Source of the DNA: Lentilactobacillus diolivorans DSM 14421
Lineage (GTDB): Bacteria > Bacillota > Bacilli > Lactobacillales > Lactobacillaceae
DNA: 64,000 nucleotides
Assembly: GCF_001434255.1 (NCBI RefSeq)
Contig: NZ_AZEY01000066.1
Location: forward strand, 16,579-80,578
Reading direction: 5' to 3'
The notes below the pieces were generated by a model. That model had not been told where the DNA came from. It did no database searches and worked only from the letters and a program-made list of their open reading frames with translations. The translations under genes and the position numbers were made by a program. Shown piece after piece: positions 18,679 through 27,190 of the stretch; positions within the stretch are counted from its first letter, which is position 1; every line of letters begins with the position of its first letter.

Positions 18679-19473
18679 TTACCAAACTGTCTTTCTGCCA
18701 AATAATCGTTGTGGCTTCTTAGCTAACCGATCATATACAAAGTAAGCCCGCACTGAATATAGAATTGCGACAGCTCCCAAAATATAGAACCATGGATTTT
18801 CGTTAAATCTAAACATTGGACTTACAAGTGCCCACATATTGGTTGGCAAAAAGCTATTAATTGTGCCAAGAATAATCACAATTGCCAGCCCTTTTGAGGC
18901 ACCAACCTGGGTCTTTCGTTCTTCCCAATATAATCCAGGCGCAATGGCAATCAGGACATTTGTGAAAATAAACCACTTGAACATGAACGGATCATGCATA
19001 AACACCCTGAACAAATTGACAACGCCAATCATAATACAAAGCTGAGAAACCACTTTAATCCAGGCGTCCTTTATACTAACCTTACCGGTTTTATATAGAT
19101 GGCCCCAAATTGCATCCCTTTCGACATAAATTGCTTTATACAAGTTGAAAACTTCAAACAAATTCCAAATGACAAGCGCGCCCGAAGCACCCCAAAATAA
19201 CCAGAAATTATGATATTTTATAGCCGCCAACGCAAATACAATTGCTCCCATCGAATCATGGGCAAAATAAAAAGTATGCATCCAAATCGGATAAGGCGCA
19301 CTTCTTTCCTTAATCACCAACGCAAAACTATACATGTATTCAAGATATCCGAACAAAAAAGTTAGTCCTGCGACGACTAAATTGAAGGCAATGTGCGGGT
19401 TACTAAAACTGAAAGCTTGAATAAACTGATTCGCAGAATAATCAGCAGGATAGACTCCTAATAAATAAGACAT
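18679..19473 (-). CDS. Polytopic membrane protein, unknown function
   Basis: 264 aa with about seven hydrophobic stretches and a basic C-terminus (RLAKKPQRLFGRKTVW). No signal peptide. A conserved-looking block, LEYMYSFALVIKERSAPYPI followed by WMHTFYFAHD, sits between segments 2 and 3; another charged loop is GLYWEERK. The size and the early membrane Glu and late Asp/Arg are loosely like small integral-membrane terpene-cyclase-like proteins, but this is speculation. A TetR gene is divergent 119 bases away, with TGTGCATTA repeated at about 19500 and 19554 in the shared region, so expression is probably induced by some compound. Start after GAGGAG. Confidence 0.75.
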   Translation of the reverse strand: MSYLLGVYPADYSANQFIQAFSFSNPHIAFNLVVAGLTFLFGYLEYMYSFALVIKERSAPYPIWMHTFYFAHDSMGAIVFALAAIKYHNFWLFWGASGALVIWNLFEVFNLYKAIYVERDAIWGHLYKTGKVSIKDAWIKVVSQLCIMIGVVNLFRVFMHDPFMFKWFIFTNVLIAIAPGLYWEERKTQVGASKGLAIVIILGTINSFLPTNMWALVSPMFRFNENPWFYILGAVAILYSVRAYFVYDRLAKKPQRLFGRKTVW

Positions 19474-19592
19474 TTAAATTCTCCTCTAGCGCTTTAACTG
19501 TGCATTAGTATATGCTATTATTTCAGTGGTTAATCATCACTTAATATCAAAGTGTGCATTATCTGTAAATAATTTTAAAAAGGGAAAATTTA

Positions 19593-20126
19593 ATGGACAA
19601 ACGAGTTAAAAAAACAAAACTGGCACTAAGAAGCGCATTATTTTTATTACTTCAAACAAAGTCAATCGACAAAATTTCCGTATCTGAACTGTGTCGACAA
19701 GCCCAAATCAACCGGCGAACTTTCTATATTCACTACAGCCAGGTTTCAGAAATTTTTGACGACTATGAAATTGAATTATCAGAACAAATCTCTCACGCGT
19801 TGTCGAGTAACCATACCGATGTCAACGAGTTACTGGAAACTTTCAATAACATTTTAATGAAAAATTTTGAAGGTTTTCGTTTCCTTTGTCTGGATAAGCA
19901 ACACCATCAATTAATCGAAGACCTAAAAAATATGTTGTTTAAAACGATGTGTCGGGTGTTGATTCCACAAACCGTCGGTGAAAGCAAAAAAATCATCTTG
20001 CAGTACATTGCCAACGGATTAATCAACTCATACATCTACTGGTTCAACCATGAGAATGAAATTGACTTGCAAACATTGATTGACGTGAATAAGCAAATTT
20101 TAAAAAAGAATTTATCACTGTTGTAA
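19593..20126 (+). CDS. TetR/AcrR family regulator
   Basis: 177 aa. N-terminal HTH: LRSALFLLLQTKSIDKISVS, then ELCRQAQINRRTFYIHYSQV. The C-terminus is a short helical domain of the DhaS-like TetR_C type common in Firmicutes (FLCLDKQHHQLIEDLKN, and IANGLINSYIYWF near the end). It probably controls the divergent membrane-protein gene at 18679. The shared region has two TGTGCATTA boxes. A strong bidirectional terminator follows at 20154. Confidence 0.9.
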   Translation: MDKRVKKTKLALRSALFLLLQTKSIDKISVSELCRQAQINRRTFYIHYSQVSEIFDDYEIELSEQISHALSSNHTDVNELLETFNNILMKNFEGFRFLCLDKQHHQLIEDLKNMLFKTMCRVLIPQTVGESKKIILQYIANGLINSYIYWFNHENEIDLQTLIDVNKQILKKNLSLL

Positions 20127-20153
20127 CATCGAGATTTATTAAATTTAGTCAGA

Positions 20154-20206
20154 AAAAGAAACAGACCAACCACAACGTGTTATTTTGCGGTTGGTCTGTT
20201 TCTTTT
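20154..20206. terminator. Bidirectional terminator
   Basis: AAAAGAAACAGACCAACC and GGTTGGTCTGTTTCTTTT form an 18-bp stem. It ends both the TetR transcript and the converging six-gene operon. Confidence 0.9.
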
Positions 20207-20239
20207 GCTCGATCGTATTTATCCTAACTGTCATCCTGT

Positions 20240-20728
20240 TTATATTTTTTTCATATAAAATCTTGAATCCCGATCTGGGAACGACCACTGAAACTTTAAT
20301 TGATCTCGATTAACTTGCTGAAATCCTTGCTTTTCATAGAAGTAATGAGATCTTTGCTCGCCTTCAGGATTATCTAAAACAACTAGTGAAAAACGATGGG
20401 CTTTTGCATAGTTCATAAACTCATCAACCAGATGCCGACCAAGTCGATGCGGGTCGCCACGATACTCCGGCATGGTAAAGAGTTTCTTTAACACTGCCAC
20501 TTCATCGTTCAGTGGTAATAATCCAATGCAGCCGACCACTTGATTTTGATCGAATGCTAACCAAAACTGACCACCATGTTGCTGATAATGAGTTTCAATT
20601 TCGAAAATATCAGACTGTTCGGCCATTTTGATTCCTAAACCGGCTTCAATATTTTGACAGTAATTAATCAGGTCAACCAGCTGGGCTAAATGACTGGGGG
20701 TGAATTGATAGGGCTGAATATTAACCAT
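20240..20728 (-). CDS. GNAT family N-acetyltransferase
   Basis: 162-aa cytosolic acyltransferase. The GNAT core is visible: VVGCIGLLPLND (beta4), then LKKLFTMPEYRGDPHRLGRH as an acetyl-CoA loop that departs slightly from the classical R/Q-x-x-G-x-G/A, and YFYEKQGFQQV at the end. Last gene of a six-gene operon with reductases and hydrolases (27-base gap to the OYE gene). Substrate unknown; a detoxification role would fit the context. Confidence 0.88.
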   Translation of the reverse strand: MVNIQPYQFTPSHLAQLVDLINYCQNIEAGLGIKMAEQSDIFEIETHYQQHGGQFWLAFDQNQVVGCIGLLPLNDEVAVLKKLFTMPEYRGDPHRLGRHLVDEFMNYAKAHRFSLVVLDNPEGEQRSHYFYEKQGFQQVNRDQLKFQWSFPDRDSRFYMKKI

Positions 20729-20755
20729 TAAGAGGCCTCCTCTTGAATTAAATGA

Positions 20756-21823
20756 TTAAATTTTACTCCACTCCGGATAGTCTGTATAGCCTAGTGGGCC
20801 ATCATCAACATAAAAAGTTTTTGGATTAGGCTCATTCAGTGCCACTTTTTTCTTTAATCGCGTTACAAGATCAGGATTAGCAAGCGAAAAATTCCCAACT
20901 GAAACCAAATCAGCAAGATTGTTGTTTAAATCATCGCTCAACTCCTCTATCGGTCGGCCAGCGCGATTAACAATCAATGAATGCTGCCAAGCATGACGAA
21001 TATCCGCCAAAATATCTTCATGACCAACGTGCATGACGTGTAAATATGCAAGGTTCAGCTGGTTTAACTCAGTTACTAAATAATGATAAAGGTCTTTTGC
21101 CTCGGGTCCTTCATTAACCCCACCCAACAAGTTCAGTGGTGACACACGAAACCCGACTCGTTCCGGACCAATTTCATCAGTAACTGCCCTGGCAATCTCC
21201 AAGGCCAGCCGGGCCCGGTTTTGAATTGAACCGCCGTAATTATCCTGGCGGACATTAGAGCTTTGACCCAAGAACTGATGAATGAGATAGCCATTAGCCC
21301 CATGAATTTCAACGCCATCAGCACCGGCTTCTATCACAGCAGCGGCACCATGTCGGTAATCGGCAATTGTCTGTTGGATTTCCTGTTCGCTCAGCGCGTG
21401 GGGAGTCGGAATTGATTGCATACCTGTTGCGGTAAAAATTTTCTCATTCGGAGCAATGGCCGATGGCGCGACCGGCTGATGATGTGCGGGTGTGTTGTCT
21501 GGATGAGCCATCCGTCCAACGTGCATTAACTGAATGAAAATTTTGCCACCTTTTTCATGAACAGCATCCGTAACCCGTCGCCAACCGGAAATATGATCAT
21601 TTGTATAGATTCCAGGCGTTTTCAAGTATCCTTGGCCCGCCGCTGAAGGTTGCGCACCCTCAGTAATAATTAATCCCATTGACGCTCTTTGGGAATAATA
21701 TTTTGCGGCCAAACTACCTGGAACTCCATTTAGCTCAGCGCGACTGCGAGTCATTGGTGCCATCACCAGTCGATTACTTAGTTCAATGTTGCCCAATTTT
21801 GGTTGGTCCCATAATTTTTTCAC
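20756..21823 (-). CDS. Old Yellow Enzyme-type NADH:flavin oxidoreductase
   Basis: 355-aa FMN-dependent alkene reductase, TIM barrel. Family motifs: LSNRLVMAPMTRSRA, IQLMHVGRMAHP, DGVEIHGANGYLIHQFLG, RQDNYGGSIQNRARL, and the C-terminal FMN-phosphate region NRAGRPIEEL / GNFSLANPDLVTRL. It reduces activated C=C bonds in enones, nitro-olefins and similar electrophiles. Start is a GTG with AAGGAG 11 bases upstream. It lies in an operon with an MDR oxidoreductase, an SDR and two alpha/beta hydrolases under a divergent TetR, a typical reactive-carbonyl or quinone response set. Confidence 0.94.
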   Translation of the reverse strand: MKKLWDQPKLGNIELSNRLVMAPMTRSRAELNGVPGSLAAKYYSQRASMGLIITEGAQPSAAGQGYLKTPGIYTNDHISGWRRVTDAVHEKGGKIFIQLMHVGRMAHPDNTPAHHQPVAPSAIAPNEKIFTATGMQSIPTPHALSEQEIQQTIADYRHGAAAVIEAGADGVEIHGANGYLIHQFLGQSSNVRQDNYGGSIQNRARLALEIARAVTDEIGPERVGFRVSPLNLLGGVNEGPEAKDLYHYLVTELNQLNLAYLHVMHVGHEDILADIRHAWQHSLIVNRAGRPIEELSDDLNNNLADLVSVGNFSLANPDLVTRLKKKVALNEPNPKTFYVDDGPLGYTDYPEWSKI

Positions 21824-21854
21824 TGATTAATAAACTCCTTCGTTGGTAAAATAG

Positions 21855-22838
21855 TTACTGGTCATCGCTGCTCTGAATAATGTGAACAATTCGGTTAAGT
21901 GAATCGGTTCCCTCTGGAATTGGAAAAACCGAAAAGACATGATTCATTTTTTGATAATTAAAAGTTGTAACATTCCAGTCATTTTGATCAGCTAATCGCT
22001 GAAACTTAAGCGCGTCTGCATTAAGAATATCATGTGTTCCGGTAAAGACGTAAATTGACGGCAGCTCACTTGAATCCCCATAAATCGGGCTAGCCAACGG
22101 GTCATGCGAATCTAAGTCACCAATGTATCCACGACCCAGGCGAGTTAGATTTTTTAAATCCAACATTGGGTCGACCGGCTGAATCTGTGACATTTTAGGA
22201 TTACTATTAGTAACATCCAGCCACGGTGAAAGTAAAACAGCCCGTTTTGGCAATGATAAATGATCGTCCCTCAGCTTTTGCATCAGAGCTAAAGCAAGCC
22301 CACCACCGGCCGAATCACCCATGAATGTAATTCGTTGGGGATCAACGTGTTCATCGTCCAGCAACTCCTGATACGCTGATAAAACCATTTCATAGGCATC
22401 CGTTGCCTTATAAGCAGGCGCCTTAGGATAAATCGGCAGCACAATTCGGCTTCCCAGCTTGTTGGCCAACTGATGCAACATATTAAAATGGGGAATCAGT
22501 GGTTGGCCCCAGTAACCGCCACCATGAATATAAAAAATAACCTCACCCGAAACTTTTTTAATTGCTGGATTCAGCTCCAAAACATCCGATCCATTCTGAG
22601 TAGGATGGAAATCATATAGTTTTTCAACAATTGACGGCAGCCGATAATGTTGAGCGCTCTTGGCAAGCGCGTTTTGATAATCTGCCTGATTTTTGATTAC
22701 CGGCACAACTTGAATGAATGGCAGCGTTTTTTCGGTAAGCCGGCTGCGCAAGCTTCGCTGTTCTTGAAGTGCCTGAGCTTTTTCATAACCCAATCCAGTT
22801 GATAATCCGGCGATAAGTAGTTTGGTTGAAAATTTCAT
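21855..22838 (-). CDS. Alpha/beta hydrolase, HSL-type esterase
   Basis: 327-aa carboxylesterase of the hormone-sensitive-lipase group. Oxyanion HGGG at 105-108 (FYIHGGGYWGQP), nucleophile S176 in GDSAGGG, D270 in TGTHDIL and H300 in KMNHVFSVFPIPEG complete the triad. The N-terminal 20 residues are mildly hydrophobic (LLIAGLSTGLGYEKAQAL), but there is no clear cleavage site. It has a member's normal length. AGGAGG site, mid-operon between SDR and OYE. Confidence 0.92.
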   Translation of the reverse strand: MKFSTKLLIAGLSTGLGYEKAQALQEQRSLRSRLTEKTLPFIQVVPVIKNQADYQNALAKSAQHYRLPSIVEKLYDFHPTQNGSDVLELNPAIKKVSGEVIFYIHGGGYWGQPLIPHFNMLHQLANKLGSRIVLPIYPKAPAYKATDAYEMVLSAYQELLDDEHVDPQRITFMGDSAGGGLALALMQKLRDDHLSLPKRAVLLSPWLDVTNSNPKMSQIQPVDPMLDLKNLTRLGRGYIGDLDSHDPLASPIYGDSSELPSIYVFTGTHDILNADALKFQRLADQNDWNVTTFNYQKMNHVFSVFPIPEGTDSLNRIVHIIQSSDDQ

Positions 22839-22886
22839 CAGAAAAGTCCTCCTATTGTTAGGATAATCTAAAAAGCAGCGAATTCA

Positions 22887-23636
22887 TTACTGGCGACCAG
22901 CCAACGTTCCGCCATCAATAACAATTTCAGAACCAGTCGTATAACGGGACTCGTCAGATGCCAAATAGGTAACTGCTTTGGCAATATCAATCGGCTTCCC
23001 AATTCTCGGAATTGAATCATTAGAACTCTCAAGAGCTGTCTTGACATTATCAGAAACAATATCAGTCGATACCAGGGCAGGATGAACAGAATTGACTCGA
23101 ATGGATTTCCCCATTTTTATGGCTTCAACAGCAGCAACCTTGGTTAACATTCTCGTACCGCCCTTGGAGGTTGAATAATCACCAGCACCAATCATTCCGG
23201 CAATAATTCCCAAAACTGAGGAAATATTAACAATGCTGCCACTTTCCATCCGGTTTAAAGCAGTTTTAATGCCAAGAAAATTACCGGTTAAATTAATATC
23301 AATGGTTTTCTGCCAATCGTTCAAAGATGTTTCGGCAATCAGCTTTCCAGCTCCGCCAATTCCAGCGTTGTTAACCAAAATATCGAATTTACCAAAATGA
23401 TCAATCGTTGAATCAGCCACTGCTTTCCAGTCAGCTTCTCGGCTCACATCCTGTTTTAAATAAATGACGTGATCATCATCGCCTAATTCATCGGCCACCT
23501 GCTGACCAAGAGTTTCTCGACGGCCGGTAATCACAACTTTAGCGCCTTCACTTAAAAAATCTGTTGCAACTGCTTTACCAATACCGGAAATACCACCGGT
23601 AACAATAGCTACTTTACCTTCTAAACGTTTTGTCAT
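22887..23636 (-). CDS. SDR family NAD(P)-dependent oxidoreductase
   Basis: 249-aa classical short-chain dehydrogenase. Cofactor motif TGGISGIG at 13-20, NNAG at 89-92, catalytic S139/S140 with Y154 and K158 (DYSTSKGG), and the C-terminal ASDESRYTTGSEIVIDGGTL. It is closest in look to the cyclopentanol/3-oxoacyl type reductases of lactobacilli. Substrate unknown. AAGGAG site; 27 bases from the upstream hydrolase gene. Confidence 0.94.
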   Translation of the reverse strand: MTKRLEGKVAIVTGGISGIGKAVATDFLSEGAKVVITGRRETLGQQVADELGDDDHVIYLKQDVSREADWKAVADSTIDHFGKFDILVNNAGIGGAGKLIAETSLNDWQKTIDINLTGNFLGIKTALNRMESGSIVNISSVLGIIAGMIGAGDYSTSKGGTRMLTKVAAVEAIKMGKSIRVNSVHPALVSTDIVSDNVKTALESSNDSIPRIGKPIDIAKAVTYLASDESRYTTGSEIVIDGGTLAGRQ

Positions 23637-23663
23637 CCTTGTTATTCTCCTTCATCCCGATGC

Positions 23664-24512
23664 TTAATCTTGGTCTAAGAACGTTGTTGCTGATTTAACA
23701 AACTTGTCATAATTTTGAAAAATACCACCGTGACCCGCGTCAGGATAAATAATCAACTGACTGTCTGGAATCCGCTTCTCTAAATCATATGAGTTCGGTG
23801 TTGGCACCATTCGATCGTTGTCGCCATTAGCAATTAATGTTGGCTGTTTAATTCGCGACAGATCAGCCGGCTTGGCAATCCCCCAGCTATGAATCGCTTT
23901 TAATTGGGTTCGATATGCTTTTAAGCTAATTGACTTATCACGATTTTCCTGCCGTTCCTTTAGTCGGATCAAAAATTCTTTGGCTTTTTGCTTACCATTT
24001 TTAGTGCGGGTAAAGAACAAATAAGTCTTAACATCTTTAAAGGTGACGACAGAACGGGCAAAATCCCAATCCGAAATTTTGGTAACATTTTCAATTCCAT
24101 GACCGCCCCGTGGACCAGTCCCGGCTAAAATCAACTTTCTAACTAATTGGGGTTCCAAAGCCACTAATTCCTGCGCAATCATGGCACCCATTGAAAATGA
24201 CAAAACATCAATTTTGGTTAGTCCAAGCGCGTGAATAAACGATAAAGCATCCCGAGCCATTTGCTCAATCGAATCCGGAACCGTGCCGCTCGAAAGGCCG
24301 ACCCCTTTATTATCAAAAGCAATCACCCAGTGATCTTTGGCAACGCCATCCACAACCCGGGGATCCCAATTATCCAGGTTCCCAGCCAAATGAACAAAAA
24401 GGACTACGGGAAGTCCCCTATGTTCACCAAGTTCACGGTAGGAAAAGACGGTTCCATCTTCTGCCTGAATTGTCAGGTTTGGTGCCGTTTGATAGCTGTT
24501 ATTTGTACTCAT
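23664..24512 (-). CDS. Alpha/beta hydrolase
   Basis: 282-aa serine hydrolase of the haloperoxidase/esterase type. Motifs: VVLFVHLAGNLDNWD (oxyanion loop), the nucleophile elbow SFSMGA, TLIANGDNDRMVP with the acid, and DAGHGGIFQNYD with the catalytic His. The ATG at 24512 (MSTNNSYQ) is preferred to an upstream TTG because GGAG lies 9 bases before it. Second gene of the six-gene operon. Confidence 0.92.
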   Translation of the reverse strand: MSTNNSYQTAPNLTIQAEDGTVFSYRELGEHRGLPVVLFVHLAGNLDNWDPRVVDGVAKDHWVIAFDNKGVGLSSGTVPDSIEQMARDALSFIHALGLTKIDVLSFSMGAMIAQELVALEPQLVRKLILAGTGPRGGHGIENVTKISDWDFARSVVTFKDVKTYLFFTRTKNGKQKAKEFLIRLKERQENRDKSISLKAYRTQLKAIHSWGIAKPADLSRIKQPTLIANGDNDRMVPTPNSYDLEKRIPDSQLIIYPDAGHGGIFQNYDKFVKSATTFLDQD

Positions 24513-24560
24513 TATCTTCAACTCCAGTCATTGAGTGGTATTTCAAATTACTTTATTACA

Positions 24561-25562
24561 CTAAAATTTAATGACAACTTTACCCTTTGGATGGCCGGTG
24601 GTCACTAAGGCCAATGCTTCATTGATATCATCAATTCCAAATTCGGTTGGATCAACTGCGGGAACGATATCGTTATCTTCAATAATTTTTGTCAGTTTCT
24701 GTAATTGACTTCCACTGCTTCTAACAAAAATGAAGTGATATTCAACATCTTTCTCAGCCGCTTTTTTATCAAACTTAGCGCCAGCCACGCCAAACAGTTG
24801 TCGTTTTAACCAAGGCAGGTTTCGATCAATCGCAAATCGTTTATTAGGACCGGTTCTCAGTGAGAGTAATCGACCACCTTTTTTAATGATCGAAATTTCA
24901 CGGTCAAACTCATCTGGTCCAAGCGTATCAATAACATAATCAATATTTTGGAGGATTTCCCAGTAATTCTCGGTTTGATAATCTAAATATCGGTCGGCAC
25001 CAATTGCCAACGTTCGCTCACGAGCTTGAGCATTGCCACTAACAATCACGTTTAGTCCCATATCCTTAGCAATTGGAACGGCCATTTGACCAAATGAACC
25101 AGAGCCCCCTGGAATAAACACGGTTTCTTCAGGCTTTGCTTTCAATTCTTCATGAAGTCCCTGATAGGCTGTTAGTCCGGTTAACGGTGCTGCGGCACCA
25201 GTCACCAACCCTAAGTTTTTGGGAAGTTTGGCAATTGCTGAACTTTTAACGGCCACGTATTCTGCAAAAGCACCGATTTTTTCAATCGGCAGCCTGGTAT
25301 AGATAGGATCGCCAACTTTAAACTCATTGACGTGTCGGCCGACCCTTTCAATAACCCCAGTTAACTCATTTCCCATAGTTAGTGGAAATGAATAATCTTG
25401 GATTAGTTTGACACTTCCTGTGCCAATTAAGTTTTCCAACGGATTGACCGCCGCAACTTTAACCTCTACTAATACTTCATCGTCATTTATTTCTGGAACC
25501 GGAATATCGTTGACGTTCATCTTAAAATCTTTTGAATAACCCGAAATTTGAGCTGCTTTCAT
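24561..25562 (-). CDS. NADP-dependent MDR oxidoreductase (quinone-oxidoreductase type)
   Basis: 333-aa zinc-independent medium-chain reductase. N-terminal GroES-like domain (VKVAAVNPLENLIGTGS; LTMGNELTGVIERVG) and Rossmann domain with PGGSGSFGQMAVPIAKDMGL. No zinc-ligand cysteines are seen, so it is likely a quinone or enone reductase. First gene of the operon, GGAGGATAAAT site, with tandem GTTAC/GTAAC boxes just upstream and a divergent TetR gene. Confidence 0.93.
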   Translation of the reverse strand: MKAAQISGYSKDFKMNVNDIPVPEINDDEVLVEVKVAAVNPLENLIGTGSVKLIQDYSFPLTMGNELTGVIERVGRHVNEFKVGDPIYTRLPIEKIGAFAEYVAVKSSAIAKLPKNLGLVTGAAAPLTGLTAYQGLHEELKAKPEETVFIPGGSGSFGQMAVPIAKDMGLNVIVSGNAQARERTLAIGADRYLDYQTENYWEILQNIDYVIDTLGPDEFDREISIIKKGGRLLSLRTGPNKRFAIDRNLPWLKRQLFGVAGAKFDKKAAEKDVEYHFIFVRSSGSQLQKLTKIIEDNDIVPAVDPTEFGIDDINEALALVTTGHPKGKVVIKF

Positions 25563-25591
25563 ATTTATCCTCCAATAACCGTGACTTTTTA

Positions 25592-25664
25592 GTTACTTTT
25601 TCGATAAAATGTAACTTTCGTGCAAACTTTATCAGTTTAAGTAACAAATGTCAAAAATTGTAAC
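25592..25664. promoter_or_regulatory. Two candidate TetR operators
   Basis: GTTAC at 25592-25596 and GTAAC at 25611-25615; then GTAAC at 25641-25645 and GTAAC at 25660-25664. Both pairs have exactly 14 bases between boxes. The first is an inverted pair, the second a direct pair. They lie in the divergent promoter region of the TetR gene and the reductase operon. Confidence 0.55.
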
Positions 25665-25724
25665 CTGCCATTTTATATGTTATTATTCATGAGAATTATA
25701 AATAGAAAGGAGAATAATAAAGAA

Positions 25725-26273
25725 ATGGCAAAAATGACACAGGAAAAGATAATTGAAACTGCTGAAAGTTTGATTGCAGAAACCCACGCATCTGAAGTTA
25801 CCCTCTCACAAATTAGTGATAAATTAGGTATCACACACGCAGCCTTGTATAAGCACTTTAAAAGTAAGCAGCAACTTTGGGAAGCAGTTGCTAACAATTG
25901 GTTTAATAAAAATATTCTGGAACAAATCAATATTGACATTTCCAACTACCACGACCAACGCCAATTGTTACACGATTGGTTATGGAAATTCGCAAATGCA
26001 AAGAAAAAAGCATATAATGACGATCCACAAATGTTCGCATTAAACACACGGTACGTGGATAGCCAACCACTGGTTTTACAAAATGTTCTCTGGAGTTCCT
26101 ACAAAATCATCGATCAATTCATGAATTATCACGATACAAATTATGAACGGGCTGAAGCCATTTTATCCGCTTTTACTGTGTTCAATTTGCCTACATTTGC
26201 AGCCACTTGGAATTTACCAAACTATCAAAAAAGATTTGAACAACTTTGGCAATTGATCGAACATGGGGTTTAA
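25725..26273 (+). CDS. TetR/AcrR regulator of the reductase/hydrolase operon
   Basis: 182 aa from the ATG at 25725, which follows AAAGGAG; an ATG at 25677 in frame has no ribosome binding site. HTH at about 10-60: TQEKIIETAESLIAETHASE, then VTLSQISDKLGITHAALYKH, FKSKQQLW. The C-terminal domain is rich in Trp and Tyr and could bind an aromatic or quinone-like inducer (inference). Divergent from the six-gene operon, which it most likely represses. The terminator at 26287-26330 follows. Confidence 0.92.
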   Translation: MAKMTQEKIIETAESLIAETHASEVTLSQISDKLGITHAALYKHFKSKQQLWEAVANNWFNKNILEQINIDISNYHDQRQLLHDWLWKFANAKKKAYNDDPQMFALNTRYVDSQPLVLQNVLWSSYKIIDQFMNYHDTNYERAEAILSAFTVFNLPTFAATWNLPNYQKRFEQLWQLIEHGV

Positions 26274-26286
26274 CCAGTTACCATCA

Positions 26287-26330
26287 AAAAAGAGTATCCA
26301 ACCAGGCAAAACCTGATTGATACTCTTTTT
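26287..26330. terminator. Intrinsic terminator
   Basis: AAAAAGAGTATC and GATACTCTTTTT, with an inner AACCAGG/CCTGATT pairing. It can serve the TetR gene and the converging small-protein gene. Confidence 0.85.
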
Positions 26331-26393
26331 GCATAACATGTTCAATTAAAAATAAATAAATTCTTGATTATTTGTAATGAAACAACCTATTTT

Positions 26394-26762
26394 TTAAGGT
26401 TTATCAAGCTTTCCCGGATTGCCGTTCCCAGCAACTGTATCAAAAACATCTGCCAGTGATGCATGCATGTCTGCAAACCGCTTGTGCAAAATCAACTGCC
26501 GAAATTCTTCAATCGACATTTTTTCAGTGCTTTTGTACGGTAACGGTGCTGCGCCACCAGTGATTCCGGGATTTGTAATGCCACTTGTAAAGGTAATGAT
26601 CAACCCATCACGACTATCTAAGCGAACCGTATAATATTCATAGTACGACTTCGTATCATAATCGCCTTTTAATTCCTTATGTTTTGAAAAGTAAGTTGTC
26701 AAATAATTGTTAAATGCTTCCTTTGATTCTAAAGCTGTCTTCCAATCATCATTCACTGCCAA
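26394..26762 (-). CDS. Conserved small protein of unknown family, paralogue 3 of 3
   Basis: 122 aa, closest to paralogue 1 (6205-6558): both share SYYEYYTVRLDSRDGLIIT, FTSGITNP and KMSIEEFRQL in the same order. The start is a TTG at 26762 (MAVNDDWKTALESK), 9 bases after AAAGGA, which matches the short N-termini of the other copies; longer in-frame starts give a non-homologous leader. Stand-alone gene between two terminators and upstream of Kup. Function unknown. Confidence 0.83.
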   Translation of the reverse strand: MAVNDDWKTALESKEAFNNYLTTYFSKHKELKGDYDTKSYYEYYTVRLDSRDGLIITFTSGITNPGITGGAAPLPYKSTEKMSIEEFRQLILHKRFADMHASLADVFDTVAGNGNPGKLDKP

Positions 26763-27190
26763 GACTACCATTCCTTTCAATAGTGACTCGATTATTAACA
26801 TCTCAACCAAATTCACAATGACTAGTTGCGGTTTAAAATGCCCTCAATAGATACCCTTAATCTACGTTCCGCTATAATTCATATCAAGGTTACTTTAATG
26901 TTAGAATGTGCAACTGAGTTATACAATCGTTTTCGATACTGTAAGGAAGAAAATTTTGCTGATAATTAACCTTTTTGTTATTTTTACTAGCAAAATTTAA
27001 TCAATCCTCAGTTATTCTTATGATTAACGTTAATTTATTGAATTAACCCGCCTTGGTTTAGCAAAAGTTAAAATTCAACCCCTGTAAGAACAATTACTGA
27101 ATCACTTGTCTCATAGGGGTTGATGTAAAAATTTATTAACTAAAAATGATCCTTAGCATAACGCTGACTTTCAATAATCAAATTATTTAA
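26763..27190. other. Intergenic region with a terminator for kup
   Basis: No gene seen. CAACCCCT at 27076-27083 pairs with AGGGGTTG at 27115-27122 and probably ends the kup transcript. CAATCGTTTTCGATACTG near 26925 is palindrome-like and upstream of paralogue 3. The rest is AT-rich. Confidence 0.45.
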
